DNA from: Heyndrickxia sp050281185
GTDB taxonomy: Bacteria; Bacillota; Bacilli; Bacillales; Bacillaceae_C
Direction of reading: 5' to 3'
Assembly (NCBI RefSeq): GCF_050281185.1
Contig: NZ_JBNNWS010000005.1
Span: 1 to 64,000 of the forward strand
Length of the DNA: 64,000 nt
The notes beneath the pieces were generated by a model. That model did no database searches. It saw only the letters and a list, made by a program, of their open reading frames with translations, and was not told the DNA's origin. This document shows, one piece after another, positions 8,621 through 16,814 of this stretch (position 1 is its first letter; the number at the start of each line of letters is the position of its first letter). The position numbers and the translations under genes are program-made.

Positions 8621-9220
8621 ATGGCAAGTGATTGGATAACAAATATTTTAGAAATTCTTGGGCAATATGGTTTTTTAGGTATAGCTTTAGCCTTAATGAT
8701 TGAAATCATTCCTAGTGAGATTGTTTTAGGCTATGGGGGATATTTAATCTCAAGTGGAAAAATAAGCTTTATTTCTGCACTGCTTGCCGGGATAACGGGG
8801 GGTACCATTGCTCAACTTTTTTTATATTGGTTAGGTAAATACGGAGGACGTCCATTCTTCGATAAATATGGCAAGTTTCTTTTCATCAAACAAAAACATC
8901 TAGATGCGGCGGAAGGCTGGTTTAATCAATATGGTACAATTGTAATTTTTACAGCAAGATTTATCCCAATTGTTCGACATGCTATATCGATTCCAGCAGG
9001 TATTGCTAGAATGTCCTTCTACCATTTCCTCATATATACTCTAGCTGCGATGCTTCCTTGGACCATCCTATTTTTGCTCATAGGAATGCAGTTAAATCAA
9101 CACTGGAACACGATTAGTGGTGTGGCAAATGCTTATATAAAACCGATTGTCATTATAGCTATTGGTTCACTTATAATCTATTTTTGTTTTCATTACATTC
9201 ATAAAAAGAGAAGGAATTAG
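8621..9220 (+). CDS. DedA family membrane protein
   Basis: A 199-residue member of the DedA/SNARE-associated family with the E-x-IPSE motif near residue 28, the GxxxG-containing re-entrant region (ISALLAGITGGTIAQ) and the FTARFIPIVRHAISIPAG motif in the second half. Some DedA proteins flip undecaprenyl phosphate across the membrane, and adjacency to uppP fits such a job. Which lipid this one handles is not visible. Confidence 0.87.
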   Translation: MASDWITNILEILGQYGFLGIALALMIEIIPSEIVLGYGGYLISSGKISFISALLAGITGGTIAQLFLYWLGKYGGRPFFDKYGKFLFIKQKHLDAAEGWFNQYGTIVIFTARFIPIVRHAISIPAGIARMSFYHFLIYTLAAMLPWTILFLLIGMQLNQHWNTISGVANAYIKPIVIIAIGSLIIYFCFHYIHKKRRN

Positions 9221-9350
9221 AACTTTGTCGAAATGAGGGTAATATAGTCAAAAAAAATTAACAAAAAACCTATTTTCAATTGCAAATTTTTATTGTAAGA
9301 TACAATCAGAAACTAAACTTAAAAGCATAAATATTGTATTTTTAGGGAAG

Positions 9351-9458
9351 GCAAATGGTGCGCCACCAGCTCGTTTCTTGACTGGTTCTAGTGGGTTCGA
9401 TTCCCACCCCGAAATTTTTTACGCAACTTTAAAAAATTTCGAGGGTGGAGATCTTCCT
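9351..9458 (+). ncRNA. structured leader with tRNA-like T-arm upstream of acetyltransferase
   Basis: The 275-nt gap before the acetyltransferase gene holds several nested helices. GTGGG/CCCAC closes a 7-nt loop TTCGATT exactly like a tRNA T-arm (9391-9407). ACCAG/CTGGT (9365-9369, 9382-9386) and GGC/GCC with a TGGT loop resemble anticodon and D arms. CCACCC-CGAAATTTTTT pairs with AAAAAATTTCG-AGGGTGG (about 9405-9448), which competes with the T-arm. GGAAG/CTTCC could close the whole. It is not a valid tRNA (acceptor stem poor, anticodon loop too long). A switching leader is inference. Confidence 0.45.
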
Positions 9459-9495
9459 TTATTAGGGGACAACTGCCCTCTTTGGAGGGATCGTC

Positions 9496-10059
9496 ATGCT
9501 CAAGAAACGCGAATTAATTGGTCAAGAGAACCATATTCTATTCGAACTAATGGTACACCCAGAAGTCTTTCCTTTTGTACGTCATAAGGCCTATTCACAT
9601 GACGAATTTCTATTTCTGACCAAGAAAACAATAGAAGCTGAAGAGCAAGGTAAATTAATTTCCAGAACAATTATTGATGAATGGAGTAATCCAATAGGCA
9701 CGATTAATCTATATGATATCGAAAATGGAGCCGGATTTTTAGGGACTTGGATTGGTAAAGCCTATCACGGAAAAGGCTACAACAAACTTGCTAAAGAAGT
9801 ATTTTTTAACGAAGTTTTCTATGAGTTAGGTATTGAGACTATTTTTATGCGTATTCGAAAAGAAAATATTCGCTCAATAAAAGCTGCAGAAAAATTACCG
9901 TATACGATAAAAGCAAATGAATCACGCAAATCTATTTTCGAGCAAATAAATGCTAAAAATTATATATACGATTTATATGAAATATCAAAAGATCTATACT
10001 CACTGTACATTATGCGTCAGCAATCGATTCAAGATGAAACACAGGCATTAGAAGCATAA
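9496..10059 (+). CDS. GNAT family N-acetyltransferase (RimJ/RimL type)
   Basis: A 187-residue acetyltransferase using acetyl-CoA. The core shows the GTWIGKAYHGKGYNKLAK segment (motif A, about 85-103) and the later MRIRKENIRSIKAAEKL region of RimJ/RimL-type enzymes. The substrate (protein N-terminus, small molecule or drug) is not evident. GGAGG 7 nt before the ATG sets the start. The gene sits behind a strongly folded leader and ends in its own terminator, so it is probably separately regulated. Confidence 0.85.
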   Translation: MLKKRELIGQENHILFELMVHPEVFPFVRHKAYSHDEFLFLTKKTIEAEEQGKLISRTIIDEWSNPIGTINLYDIENGAGFLGTWIGKAYHGKGYNKLAKEVFFNEVFYELGIETIFMRIRKENIRSIKAAEKLPYTIKANESRKSIFEQINAKNYIYDLYEISKDLYSLYIMRQQSIQDETQALEA

Positions 10060-10089
10060 AGAACTCGCTTTTGCGAGTTCTTTATTTTT
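10058..10089 (+). terminator. acetyltransferase terminator
   Basis: A hairpin with stem AAAGAACTCGC / GCGAGTTCTTT and a T-rich tail overlaps the stop codon. The tail was the target of the MITE that follows. Confidence 0.85.
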
Positions 10090-10318
10090 GGCTCTTTTCG
10101 TATAAATTGTTGTTTTTAGACTATAAACTTAGTCCGTTGATTTCCGCTCTTGCTTTCCGCGGGGAGGGATGGGAGCCTCCTCGGAGGTACCGCCTGTGGG
10201 GTCTCCCACTTCCCTCTTTTTCCCGCAGGAGTCAAGTGTCCTCCGCTACAATCAACTCAGATTGTTAATAAATTATCACTAAAAAAGCAACAAACTTTAC
10301 GAAAACAGCCTTATTTTT
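10082..10318. mobile_element. MITE copy A with 8-bp target duplication
   Basis: The element spans 10090-10310. It begins GGCTCTTTTCGTA and ends with the inverse complement of GGCTGTTTTCGTAAA, giving imperfect terminal inverted repeats that stay alignable over about 55 nt. TTATTTTT stands immediately on each side (10082-10089 and 10311-10318), a perfect 8-bp direct repeat. The GC-rich middle (around TTTCCGCGGGGAGGG) contrasts with the host sequence. No transposase is coded. A second copy lies at 58078-58305. GGCTCTTT ends and 8-bp AT-rich duplications recall the ISL3 family. Confidence 0.85.
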
Positions 10319-10323
10319 ATAAA

Positions 10324-10476
10324 CTATTTTTCATTCTTTGTTTGTAGTTCATTATACAGATTTCTTACCACCCATGTTTTGTACAGTTCTAGTTTTCTTC
10401 TTCCTACAGGATGATAACGCATTCCCATATTTTTTAATTGTTGGACATACCATCCCTTTGAATACTTATAGGCCAT
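10324..10476 (-). CDS. yflJ: YflJ-like DUF2639 small protein
   Basis: A 50-residue basic protein with the DUF2639 pattern (YKYSKGWYVQQLKNMGMRYH then KKLELYKTYVVRNL-type ending). AAGGGG is 7 nt before the chosen second ATG (MAYKYSKG), so I reject the longer reading frame. The function is unknown. It starts or ends next to the MITE, which inserted 6 nt past its stop. Confidence 0.75.
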   Translation of the reverse strand: MAYKYSKGWYVQQLKNMGMRYHPVGRRKLELYKTWVVRNLYNELQTKNEK

Positions 10477-10554
10477 TAACATTCCCCTTTCATTATTACT
10501 AGTCCATTTCAATATATGTGATGAAGATAAGGAATATGACCTTATTAAAAGACA

Positions 10555-10586
10555 TAAAAAAGAACCTCCATTAGTGAAGGTTCTTA
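10555..10586 (-). terminator. CAP-domain gene terminator
   Basis: An AAGAACCT/AGGTTCTT stem is followed by a T run on the minus strand, 7 nt past the stop of the CAP-domain gene. Confidence 0.85.
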
Positions 10587-10592
10587 CATATA

Positions 10593-11306
10593 TTATTTAC
10601 CGATAAATTCTTGAGTCCAATAGTTACCATTGGCAACATAACCTACACCAATATTAGTGTAACTTTTGTTTAAAATATTGGCACGATGTCCTGGACTATT
10701 CATCCAACCATTGACCACTTCTTCTGGAGAACGTTGACCCATTGCAATATTTTCACCTGCTGAACGATAAGAGATTCCAAATTTTTTCATCATATCGAAT
10801 GGAGATCCGTAAGTAGGACTATTATGGTCAAAATATTTATTTGTTGCCATATCATTCGATTTAATTCGTGCAACTTTACTTAGTTCTGTATCAATTGATA
10901 ATGCCGGTAAACCATTTTTTGCACGTTCTTTATTTGTTAAATCAACAACTTGCTTTTCAAAAGCATTTAAAGTATATCCACTTTGTTGATTATTTGTAGT
11001 TGTTGGTTTTGTAGTAGCTGGTTTTGTAGTTTGCCCAGTTGAAGGTTTATTTTGATTAACAACCGGTTTCTTTTCAGTTGTTGGTTTATTTTGTTGAACA
11101 ACAGTTTTACCTTGTACATTATATTTTGACAATAATTGATTCATCCAAGTTTGTAGATCTTGAATATTGTTAGTTTTATAATCATATTGTACTACTTTCA
11201 TATTTTGGTTGCAGTCATTTTGAAATGTTGCAGCATCTGCTTTATTCATAAATGGAGTTGCAAGAAGTGCCAATGCAGTTGCGGTAGTAATAATTGTTTT
11301 TTTCAT
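10593..11306 (-). CDS. secreted CAP-domain (SCP/YkwD-like) protein
   Basis: A 237-residue exported protein. It has a signal peptide (MKKTIITTATALALLATPF..., likely cleavage after ADA near residue 25), a short N-terminal region, a Pro/Thr/Lys/Gln-rich linker (about 72-112) and a C-terminal CAP domain (about 118-236). The CAP domain shows VDLTNKERAKNGL, the FDHNSP and GENIAMG motifs and the HRANILN block. CAP proteins of Bacillus such as YkwD are of uncertain function. A GGAGGAAG ribosome site precedes the ATG, and a weak promoter (TTCCAA-17 nt-TATGAT) lies upstream near 11360-11390. Confidence 0.9.
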   Translation of the reverse strand: MKKTIITTATALALLATPFMNKADAATFQNDCNQNMKVVQYDYKTNNIQDLQTWMNQLLSKYNVQGKTVVQQNKPTTEKKPVVNQNKPSTGQTTKPATTKPTTTNNQQSGYTLNAFEKQVVDLTNKERAKNGLPALSIDTELSKVARIKSNDMATNKYFDHNSPTYGSPFDMMKKFGISYRSAGENIAMGQRSPEEVVNGWMNSPGHRANILNKSYTNIGVGYVANGNYWTQEFIGK

Positions 11307-11672
11307 GATTATTTTCTTCCTCCTTGTTATCTGCGTTGTTTGTCCTGCACAAAAATCATATCATATGTTTTTTGTAATATATTTGGAAAAGAATTCAATT
11401 ATCATAGATTGATAACTATTTATAAGATTCTATTAGTAAAAGAAGCTTGGTAATATAGGATACTACTTAAATAGCTACCATAGGTTTGCCTCCAAAATTT
11501 TTACCAACTAATGATTAGTAATACCAAATATTAACTCATAATTGCTATTGACAGATTTTCAGGAAGAAGGAAAAATTAACGATTGTTTCAAATAGATTTC
11601 AAACATTTATATAAGATTAAAGTCATAAATGACCATGCTACAGGAACTTAAATAAGGTCACCATGTATCTCC
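11307..11672. other. gene-free stretch
   Basis: Apart from the likely promoter and ribosome site of the CAP-domain gene at its left end, I see no coding frame with a ribosome site and no strong hairpin here. Confidence 0.6.
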
Positions 11673-11673
11673 A

Positions 11674-11709
11674 TAAAAAAAAAGCCATTAGCATGAACTA
11701 ATGACTGAT
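11674..11709 (-). terminator. terminator overlapping stop codon
   Basis: GTCATTAG/CTAATGGC arms followed by nine T residues on the minus strand. The stem includes the stop codon of the gene at 11698-11964. Confidence 0.8.
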
Positions 11710-11964
11710 TTCTTCCATAGTTTCTAGATAATATTTGATTAACTCCATTTTAAAGGAATTGTCTAAAGTAGATTCAGATATTCGCTTGATTGCATAATAA
11801 AACTTTTTTTCTATGGATTTTCTGATTCTAGGATGAGAATTTTCATCACGAAGCTCTATTAATATTGCCTTTTTTAGTTGTTCTTTAGAAGAATCAGTAT
11901 TTTCTATACCTTTTCGGTTCTTCCAAATACTTAAATAAGCTTCATAAAGTTTTGAATCATTCAT
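11698..11964 (-). CDS. hypothetical small helical protein
   Basis: An 88-residue charged, all-helical-looking protein with no membrane segment; not recognised. The start is the ATG giving MNDSKLYEAY, with AAAGGGG 8 nt upstream. It has its own terminator overlapping the stop, so it is a single-gene unit. Confidence 0.6.
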   Translation of the reverse strand: MNDSKLYEAYLSIWKNRKGIENTDSSKEQLKKAILIELRDENSHPRIRKSIEKKFYYAIKRISESTLDNSFKMELIKYYLETMEEISH

Positions 11965-12077
11965 ATATCCATCCCCTTTAGTAATTAATAACATAAATAC
12001 GAACAAAATGGTTATCCTAATGTTAAAGACCTCGGATGAGGAAGAAATATAGAAATGCGGATAAAGGAGGTTTTTTT

Positions 12078-12329
12078 ATGCATGGACCCTATTGCTGTCC
12101 AAATTGTAAAACGAATAGAACTCGTTTTAATATTATAGAGCAAGTTCCACAAGCAATAAAGATGGACCCAAAATCAGGGGATATTATTGAAGAATATGGT
12201 ATCGAAGCACCTGATCTTTTTCATATTTCATATAATGGTCCAGAGTATCGGGTTCAATGTGGAGCTTGTGGTTTAGTAGAAGACGAAAAAACCTTTTTAA
12301 AATTCGGGGAGAATAAAACGAACTCGTAA
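12078..12329 (+). CDS. hypothetical zinc-ribbon protein
   Basis: An 83-residue protein with two CxxC pairs (CPNC near residue 7 and CGAC near 65) that could bind one zinc ion, and a conserved-looking MDPKSGDIIEEYGIEAPDLF middle. The start is fixed by AAAGGAGG 7 nt before the ATG at 12078; the longer frame lacks one. I recall similar Bacillus proteins with uncertain names, so no function is claimed. Confidence 0.65.
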   Translation: MHGPYCCPNCKTNRTRFNIIEQVPQAIKMDPKSGDIIEEYGIEAPDLFHISYNGPEYRVQCGACGLVEDEKTFLKFGENKTNS

Positions 12330-12360
12330 GGGCTTTAATCAACCCCATACTATAATGTTC

Positions 12361-12399
12361 TTCGGCGATAAAAGTCCGCTTTTGACTTTTATTGCCGAA
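12361..12399. terminator. 16-bp-arm hairpin between convergent genes
   Basis: TTCGGCGATAAAAGTC pairs with GACTTTTATTGCCGAA around a 7-nt loop. There is no T run on either side, so it may be a weak bidirectional terminator or a stable RNA end. Confidence 0.5.
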
Positions 12400-12500
12400 A
12401 TATAATCTAGCCTTAAGGGGCTGCACACATAACTCTAAAAATAATCATATATAGAAAAACATCTATTTTGCCAATCTAGCTGTATGTACAGTCTGTAAAT

Positions 12501-12917
12501 TTATATAATTGAATTTTCAAGCTTGCGTAATAGACAAATTAAATCATTTATTTCCTCTTTAGAAAACACTTTAAATTTTTCTTGTAAAAACTCTGAATTT
12601 AAAGTATTTAATTTTTTGATTAAATCATTTCCTTCGTTTGTTAAGCATAGAACAACTACTCTTCGATCCTTACTAGATCTCTCTCTTTCGATTAACTGCT
12701 TTTGAACTAGTGAGTCAGTAATACTTGTTATATGGCTTGCGGATACTTGTAAAGCCCTAGACAAATCTGACACCCGCATTTTCCCCTTCAGCAAATGCTT
12801 TAATACGATAAACTCATTAATTGTTACATATTCACTCATAACACTACTATATTGTTCACGCATCTTTCTAAAAACAATCCTAAATAACAACTCCAATTCA
12901 GATAATTCGTTATCCAT
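12501..12917 (-). CDS. MarR family transcriptional regulator
   Basis: A 138-residue winged-helix regulator. The recognition region VSDLSRALQVSASHITSITDSLVQKQLIERERSSKDRR-type wing spans about 56-92, with dimerising helices at both ends. The DRR pattern of the wing is typical of MarR proteins. No target is obvious, since neighbouring genes are in other units. Confidence 0.88.
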   Translation of the reverse strand: MDNELSELELLFRIVFRKMREQYSSVMSEYVTINEFIVLKHLLKGKMRVSDLSRALQVSASHITSITDSLVQKQLIERERSSKDRRVVVLCLTNEGNDLIKKLNTLNSEFLQEKFKVFSKEEINDLICLLRKLENSII

Positions 12918-12973
12918 TAGCTTTTATCCTTTCATTTTCACCCTTCCTTTTATGATACTATAAGATTCAGATT

Positions 12974-13025
12974 AAAAAAAGAGGATGACCCATAAGTGTC
13001 TAGCACTTTCTTTGAGGGTCACCCT
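12974..13025 (-). terminator. ctpA terminator
   Basis: AGGATGACCC pairs with GGGTCACCCT (one G-T) around an inner AAGTG/CACTT helix, followed by a T run on the minus strand. Confidence 0.8.
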
Positions 13026-13046
13026 AATTATGTGTCATACTCTCTA

Positions 13047-14513
13047 TTATTTTAATATGCTAATAGCTTTTTTCACTTGAGTATCATTCTTAACAATCTT
13101 TTCTCTAATTTTATTCATTAATTGAAGCGTGGTTTCTCCTTCAATAATGCCGTTAACCTTTAATTTTTCTTTCTTTTGAAATTCTTTTACAGCTTTTTCT
13201 GTATTCTTATCGAAATATCCATCTACTTTTCCAGGATTGTAACCTAGTGCTTTCAACATTTCTTCAGCGGCTTTCACTTCATTTGATAATGACGAAACCT
13301 TAAGCTTGCTGTCAGGATTAATAATTGGAAGTTCTGAATATTTTGGGAGAGTCACCTTATAATTAGGATCAATCCCTTTTTTATGAATCCAATTCGCATC
13401 AGGGGTTAACCATTTTGCGGTTGTAAATTTAATATTTGATCCATCCTTAAAGTCACTTGCAGTCTGAACAGTTCCTTTTCCAAACGATTTCAGACCAACC
13501 AATGAAATCCCTGCTGATTCACTAACTGCAGCAGCAAATATTTCAGATGCACTTGCACTTCCATTGTCAATAATGACCGCTGTAGGTACATCTATTTTCT
13601 TTCCGCCCTCTGCTACTATTTCTTCTCTTTTTCCTTTTTTGTCCTCTATTTGCACAATTTTCTTTCCTTCAGGTACAAAAAGATTCGAAATTTTTATCGC
13701 CTGATCAAGTAATCCGCCTGGATTTTGGCGAAGATCAATAATTAGTGCCTTCATTCCTTTTGAATCCATATCTTTCAGAGCATTTAAGAGTTCTTTATAA
13801 GTATTTTCCGAAAAGCTTGTGATTTGAATTTTCGCTACTCCATCCTTCATCATTTCCGGATATACTGTATTCAGTGGAATTTCATCCCGGGTGATTGTAA
13901 GTTGTGATGTTTCATGAGAACCAGCTCTTTGGATGGACAATGTTACTTTCGAACCTTTTTCGCCGCGTATTAAAAGAACCGCTTCATTTGCACTCATTCC
14001 GCGAATACTTTTACCATCTACAGAAAGTATTTTATCATTGGGCTTAATTCCCGCTTTTTCTGCAGGAGATCCTTTGATTGGAGAAACAACAACGATAAAT
14101 CCGTCTTTTTCCTGAATTTCAGCACCAATTCCTTGGAACGACGAGGAGATACTTTCGTGAAATTTCGTTGCATCTTCTTTAGTCATATAATCAGAATATG
14201 GATCATCTAAGGAATCTACCATTCCTTTAATCGCACCGTTAATTAATTTTTCGTTATCCAAATCCTTGTAATAATTTTTTTTCAATTGATCATACGTATC
14301 GTATAATTTATTGAACTCTGTTCTTTGGTTAACGCCAACCGTTACTGCTTTTTCATCACCAAATGCTAAGGCAAACGTTGTAATACCAGCTGTTGCAAAA
14401 ACTAAAACAAATATAAGCATGATAAATTTAAATTTTCTTATTCGTATATAGCCATTTGTTTGTTCTGCATGAGAATCTATTTCTTGCTTATCATGTTCCA
14501 AGACCTTCACCAC
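13047..14513 (-). CDS. ctpA: S41 carboxyl-terminal processing protease CtpA
   Basis: A membrane-anchored serine protease of 488 residues. One N-terminal membrane segment (about 28-50) is followed by a PDZ domain (about 115-200), the S41 catalytic domain with the SASASEIFAAAV serine motif near 318-325 and the FGKGTVQ lysine near 344, and a C-terminal peptidoglycan-binding domain (about 412-475). The catalytic Ser-Lys pair is intact. The order ctpA-yodJ-deoD matches B. subtilis. The GTG at 14513 or the next GTG could be the start. Confidence 0.92.
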   Translation of the reverse strand: MVKVLEHDKQEIDSHAEQTNGYIRIRKFKFIMLIFVLVFATAGITTFALAFGDEKAVTVGVNQRTEFNKLYDTYDQLKKNYYKDLDNEKLINGAIKGMVDSLDDPYSDYMTKEDATKFHESISSSFQGIGAEIQEKDGFIVVVSPIKGSPAEKAGIKPNDKILSVDGKSIRGMSANEAVLLIRGEKGSKVTLSIQRAGSHETSQLTITRDEIPLNTVYPEMMKDGVAKIQITSFSENTYKELLNALKDMDSKGMKALIIDLRQNPGGLLDQAIKISNLFVPEGKKIVQIEDKKGKREEIVAEGGKKIDVPTAVIIDNGSASASEIFAAAVSESAGISLVGLKSFGKGTVQTASDFKDGSNIKFTTAKWLTPDANWIHKKGIDPNYKVTLPKYSELPIINPDSKLKVSSLSNEVKAAEEMLKALGYNPGKVDGYFDKNTEKAVKEFQKKEKLKVNGIIEGETTLQLMNKIREKIVKNDTQVKKAISILK

Positions 14514-14695
14514 TTTCTTACCCGAAATACACTGCCTAATTTTCGAAAAATTTTCACAAAAAGAAATGCTAACTTCTATATTTTATCAGCTTTTTATTAA
14601 TTACGAAAGAAAAGCTTTTTTACGGCATTATGACATTAAAATTTATATCATTTTTTAATGTTCTCTTTTTATTCTCAAATTGATAATATTTGTAG

Positions 14696-14720
14696 AAAAA
14701 GCAGGCATTGCCTGCTTTTA
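14696..14720 (-). terminator. yodJ terminator
   Basis: AAAAAGCAGGCA/TGCCTGCTTT arms overlap the stop of yodJ and are followed by TTTTT on the minus strand. Confidence 0.8.
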
Positions 14721-15515
14721 CATTTTTTTGACCTCTTGAAAGTACTCCTCTAATGTCCAATTATTTTTATAAATAATTGAAGCTACTTTTGTACCAACAT
14801 AGCGAAAATGCCATGGTTCATATTCGTAACCTGTAATTTTTTCTTTTTCTTTTGGATATCTCAATATAAAGCCAAATTCATGGGCATGTTCACGAAGCCA
14901 TATACCTTCTTTTTGCTTCCCGAAATTTTCGGTCAATAGGAAGTTTTCAGATTTACCCGTAATATCCATTGCAAGCCCAGTTTGGTGTTCACTTTGACCC
15001 GGAGTTGCAACAGCTTGTACAGCCTTTTCTTTTCCTACTTTAGCTATTTCTGCATCTTGTAAAGCTTTTTGTCTTTTATAAGAGCGATATCCGGATGAAG
15101 CATATAAGATGATTCCATCCTTTTCAGCTTTTTTGAACATTTTTTCTAATGCCGCTGCTGCTTCTTTTCTCATATAGCTTTTTTCAATATCTTGGTTTCC
15201 GAAGGAAAAATTTACATTCGGACGAACTAAATCCTTAGGTTCGTAAGCGCCTAAGGAATATTCCTTATTAACCAGTGCAAGTATGTTAGATCTATTCTCA
15301 ATGAGATTTTGACCATTTACTACCTTTATATGATTAAAATACTTAGATTCTAATAGTAAGTCAGGTTTTGAAGTTACCTGTGATTGCTTTGTTTCACCAC
15401 TCGTATTTGAATCCTGATGCGGAGAAACTTTTTTAGTATCAATATTACTATTCTGTCCCCAACTACAACCACCTAGTAGGAGGAGCACTGATGTCGTTGC
15501 TATAATTCGTTTCAT
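14718..15515 (-). CDS. yodJ: D-alanyl-D-alanine carboxypeptidase lipoprotein (VanY/YodJ)
   Basis: A lipoprotein peptidase that trims D-Ala from peptidoglycan stem peptides outside the membrane. The lipobox LLGGC places the lipidated cysteine at 17. The VanY zinc site is complete: SEHQTGLAMD at 175-184 (His177, Asp184) and PWHFRYV with His236; the SGYRS motif lies at 141-145. A Ser/Gln/Lys-rich linker joins anchor to domain. GAAGGTG precedes the ATG. Confidence 0.93.
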   Translation of the reverse strand: MKRIIATTSVLLLLGGCSWGQNSNIDTKKVSPHQDSNTSGETKQSQVTSKPDLLLESKYFNHIKVVNGQNLIENRSNILALVNKEYSLGAYEPKDLVRPNVNFSFGNQDIEKSYMRKEAAAALEKMFKKAEKDGIILYASSGYRSYKRQKALQDAEIAKVGKEKAVQAVATPGQSEHQTGLAMDITGKSENFLLTENFGKQKEGIWLREHAHEFGFILRYPKEKEKITGYEYEPWHFRYVGTKVASIIYKNNWTLEEYFQEVKKM

Positions 15516-15607
15516 GTTTTCACCTTTCTTCTTGTTTCACATACAAAATGGAATACATAATAAATATTATCAAAACTTATAAAGGTCTGCTAGAAAAATT
15601 TATTGTA

Positions 15608-15641
15608 AAAAAATAGCCTCGCGTGTACCGAGACTATTTCT
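15608..15641 (-). terminator. deoD terminator
   Basis: AAATAGnCTCG/CGAGnCTATTT arms followed by a T run on the minus strand, 25 nt beyond the deoD stop. Confidence 0.8.
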
Positions 15642-15666
15642 ATTAAACCTTATTATTCGAAGTAAA

Positions 15667-16365
15667 TTAGACTAATGTTGCTAGCGCTACTTCAATCATA
15701 TCATTAAAGGTTGTTTGACGCTCTTCAGAGGTTGTTTCTTCACCAGTTAAAATATGGTCACTTACAGTTAATACTGATAAGGCATTTCGTCCATATTTTG
15801 CCGCAAGCGTATATAATGCCGCAGTTTCCATTTCAATTGCTAAAATACCATATTTAGCCCATTTTTCATGGTCAGCATTATCATTATAGAACATATCTGC
15901 AGTGAAAACATTTCCTACTTTTAAATTCAACCCTTTTTTAACTCCACCATCATATGCTTTTCTTAATAATTCAAAGTTAGCAGTTGGTGCATAATCAATA
16001 CCACCGAATGTAAGACGATTCATCTGAGAATCTGTTGAAGCGGTCATCGCCAAAATTACATCTCTGACTTTGACATCTTTTTGTATTGCACCACATGTAC
16101 CTACTCGAATTAAATTTTGAACATTATAGCTTTGCATTAATTCATTAATATAAATAGAGATAGATGGTACACCCATTCCTGTGCCTTGAACAGAAACTTT
16201 TTTTCCTTTATATGTACCAGTAAAACCATACATATTTCGGACCTCATTATAGCAAGTCACATTTTCAAGAAAAGTCTCAGCTATATATTTAGCCCGTAAT
16301 GGATCACCTGGTAATAGCACTGTTTCAGCGATTTCATTTTCTTTTGCATTAATATGTATACTCAT
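15667..16365 (-). CDS. deoD: purine-nucleoside phosphorylase DeoD
   Basis: A cytosolic enzyme that splits purine (deoxy)nucleosides with phosphate, for purine salvage. The 232-residue length and motifs match the hexameric DeoD type: LPGDPLRAKYIAETFL near the N-terminus, RVGTCGAIQ for phosphate binding, AIEMETAALY, and VSDH near the C-terminus. An AAGGAGG ribosome site precedes the ATG. It diverges from the 40-codon gene at 16495. Confidence 0.96.
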   Translation of the reverse strand: MSIHINAKENEIAETVLLPGDPLRAKYIAETFLENVTCYNEVRNMYGFTGTYKGKKVSVQGTGMGVPSISIYINELMQSYNVQNLIRVGTCGAIQKDVKVRDVILAMTASTDSQMNRLTFGGIDYAPTANFELLRKAYDGGVKKGLNLKVGNVFTADMFYNDNADHEKWAKYGILAIEMETAALYTLAAKYGRNALSVLTVSDHILTGEETTSEERQTTFNDMIEVALATLV

Positions 16366-16494
16366 ATAAATCCTCCTTCAAAATCCAGTATGTCCATTGT
16401 ACTGGTTTACTATAAAGGATGCAATATTCTTTTGTAATGATGCGATCAATTTTAGGGAAGATTATGAAAGAATTTAAAAGAAGGAGGGTAATGG

Positions 16495-16617
16495 ATGGGA
16501 AAGAAGCATCGCAATCGTATCAATGGTCAAAAGAAAAACAACCATATTCCTGCTGAACAAATTGTTGCTGAACATGAGGCCCACGCGAAGGAATTCTCTG
16601 CAAAAGATCGAAAATAA
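16495..16617 (+). CDS. 40-residue basic protein
   Basis: A strong GGAGGG ribosome site precedes an ATG opening a 40-residue frame starting MGKKHRNRING and ending in AKEFSAKDRK. It is very basic at the N-terminus, then helical and charged. The ATG four bases earlier is out of frame. I do not recognise a named family. The size and composition resemble small cytosolic or spore-core proteins of Bacillus. Its stop is 1 nt from the repeat at 16618. Confidence 0.6.
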   Translation: MGKKHRNRINGQKKNNHIPAEQIVAEHEAHAKEFSAKDRK

Positions 16618-16813
16618 GAAAAGCGGAAGCGCCGCAGATCTAGCCTACGGATTTTGTAGTCTTCGACTGAGATAAAGGAAACACGGTGAGGTAGTTCACG
16701 AGTCGATGCCCGCTTATCGTATGGAAAAGATGAAGAAATCCGCTAGCCGATGGCTGCTTGCGCTAGACAGAAACTAATTTATTTAGTAAAAAATTTTATC
16801 CTTTCTTAACCTT
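16618..16813. repeat. dispersed structured repeat, copy 1
   Basis: The stretch starts AGAAAAGCGGAAGCGCC, contains CGACTGAGATAAAGGAAAC and ends near GCTAGAC, then a T/A-rich tail. A second copy at 25865-26074 shares these landmarks in the same order. Inner arms CGGATTT/AAATCCG here correspond to GTACTTC/GAAGTAC there, so pairing is kept while sequence changes. It resembles the bcr1-like repeats known from Bacillus. No coding frame. Confidence 0.75.
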
Positions 16814-16814
16814 T

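Noticed and set aside
9351..9414. A genuine tRNA gene
   Set aside because: The T-arm is perfect, but the acceptor stem needs a bulge, the anticodon loop is 12 nt (or needs a bulged C), and no CCA or A/B-box-like D-arm stem is present.
9440..9448. AGGGTGG resembling the T-box core
   Set aside because: The conserved T-box continues as AACCGCG; here it reads AGATC and is bound in a hairpin. No specifier loop or terminator follows.
9378..9587. Plus-strand frame of about 69 codons in the acetyltransferase leader
   Set aside because: It has no ribosome site, runs through the structured leader and overlaps the acetyltransferase start in another frame.
10071..10347. Two short plus-strand frames within MITE copy A
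   Set aside because: They arise from the GC-rich core, are not preserved in copy B and lack a ribosome site.
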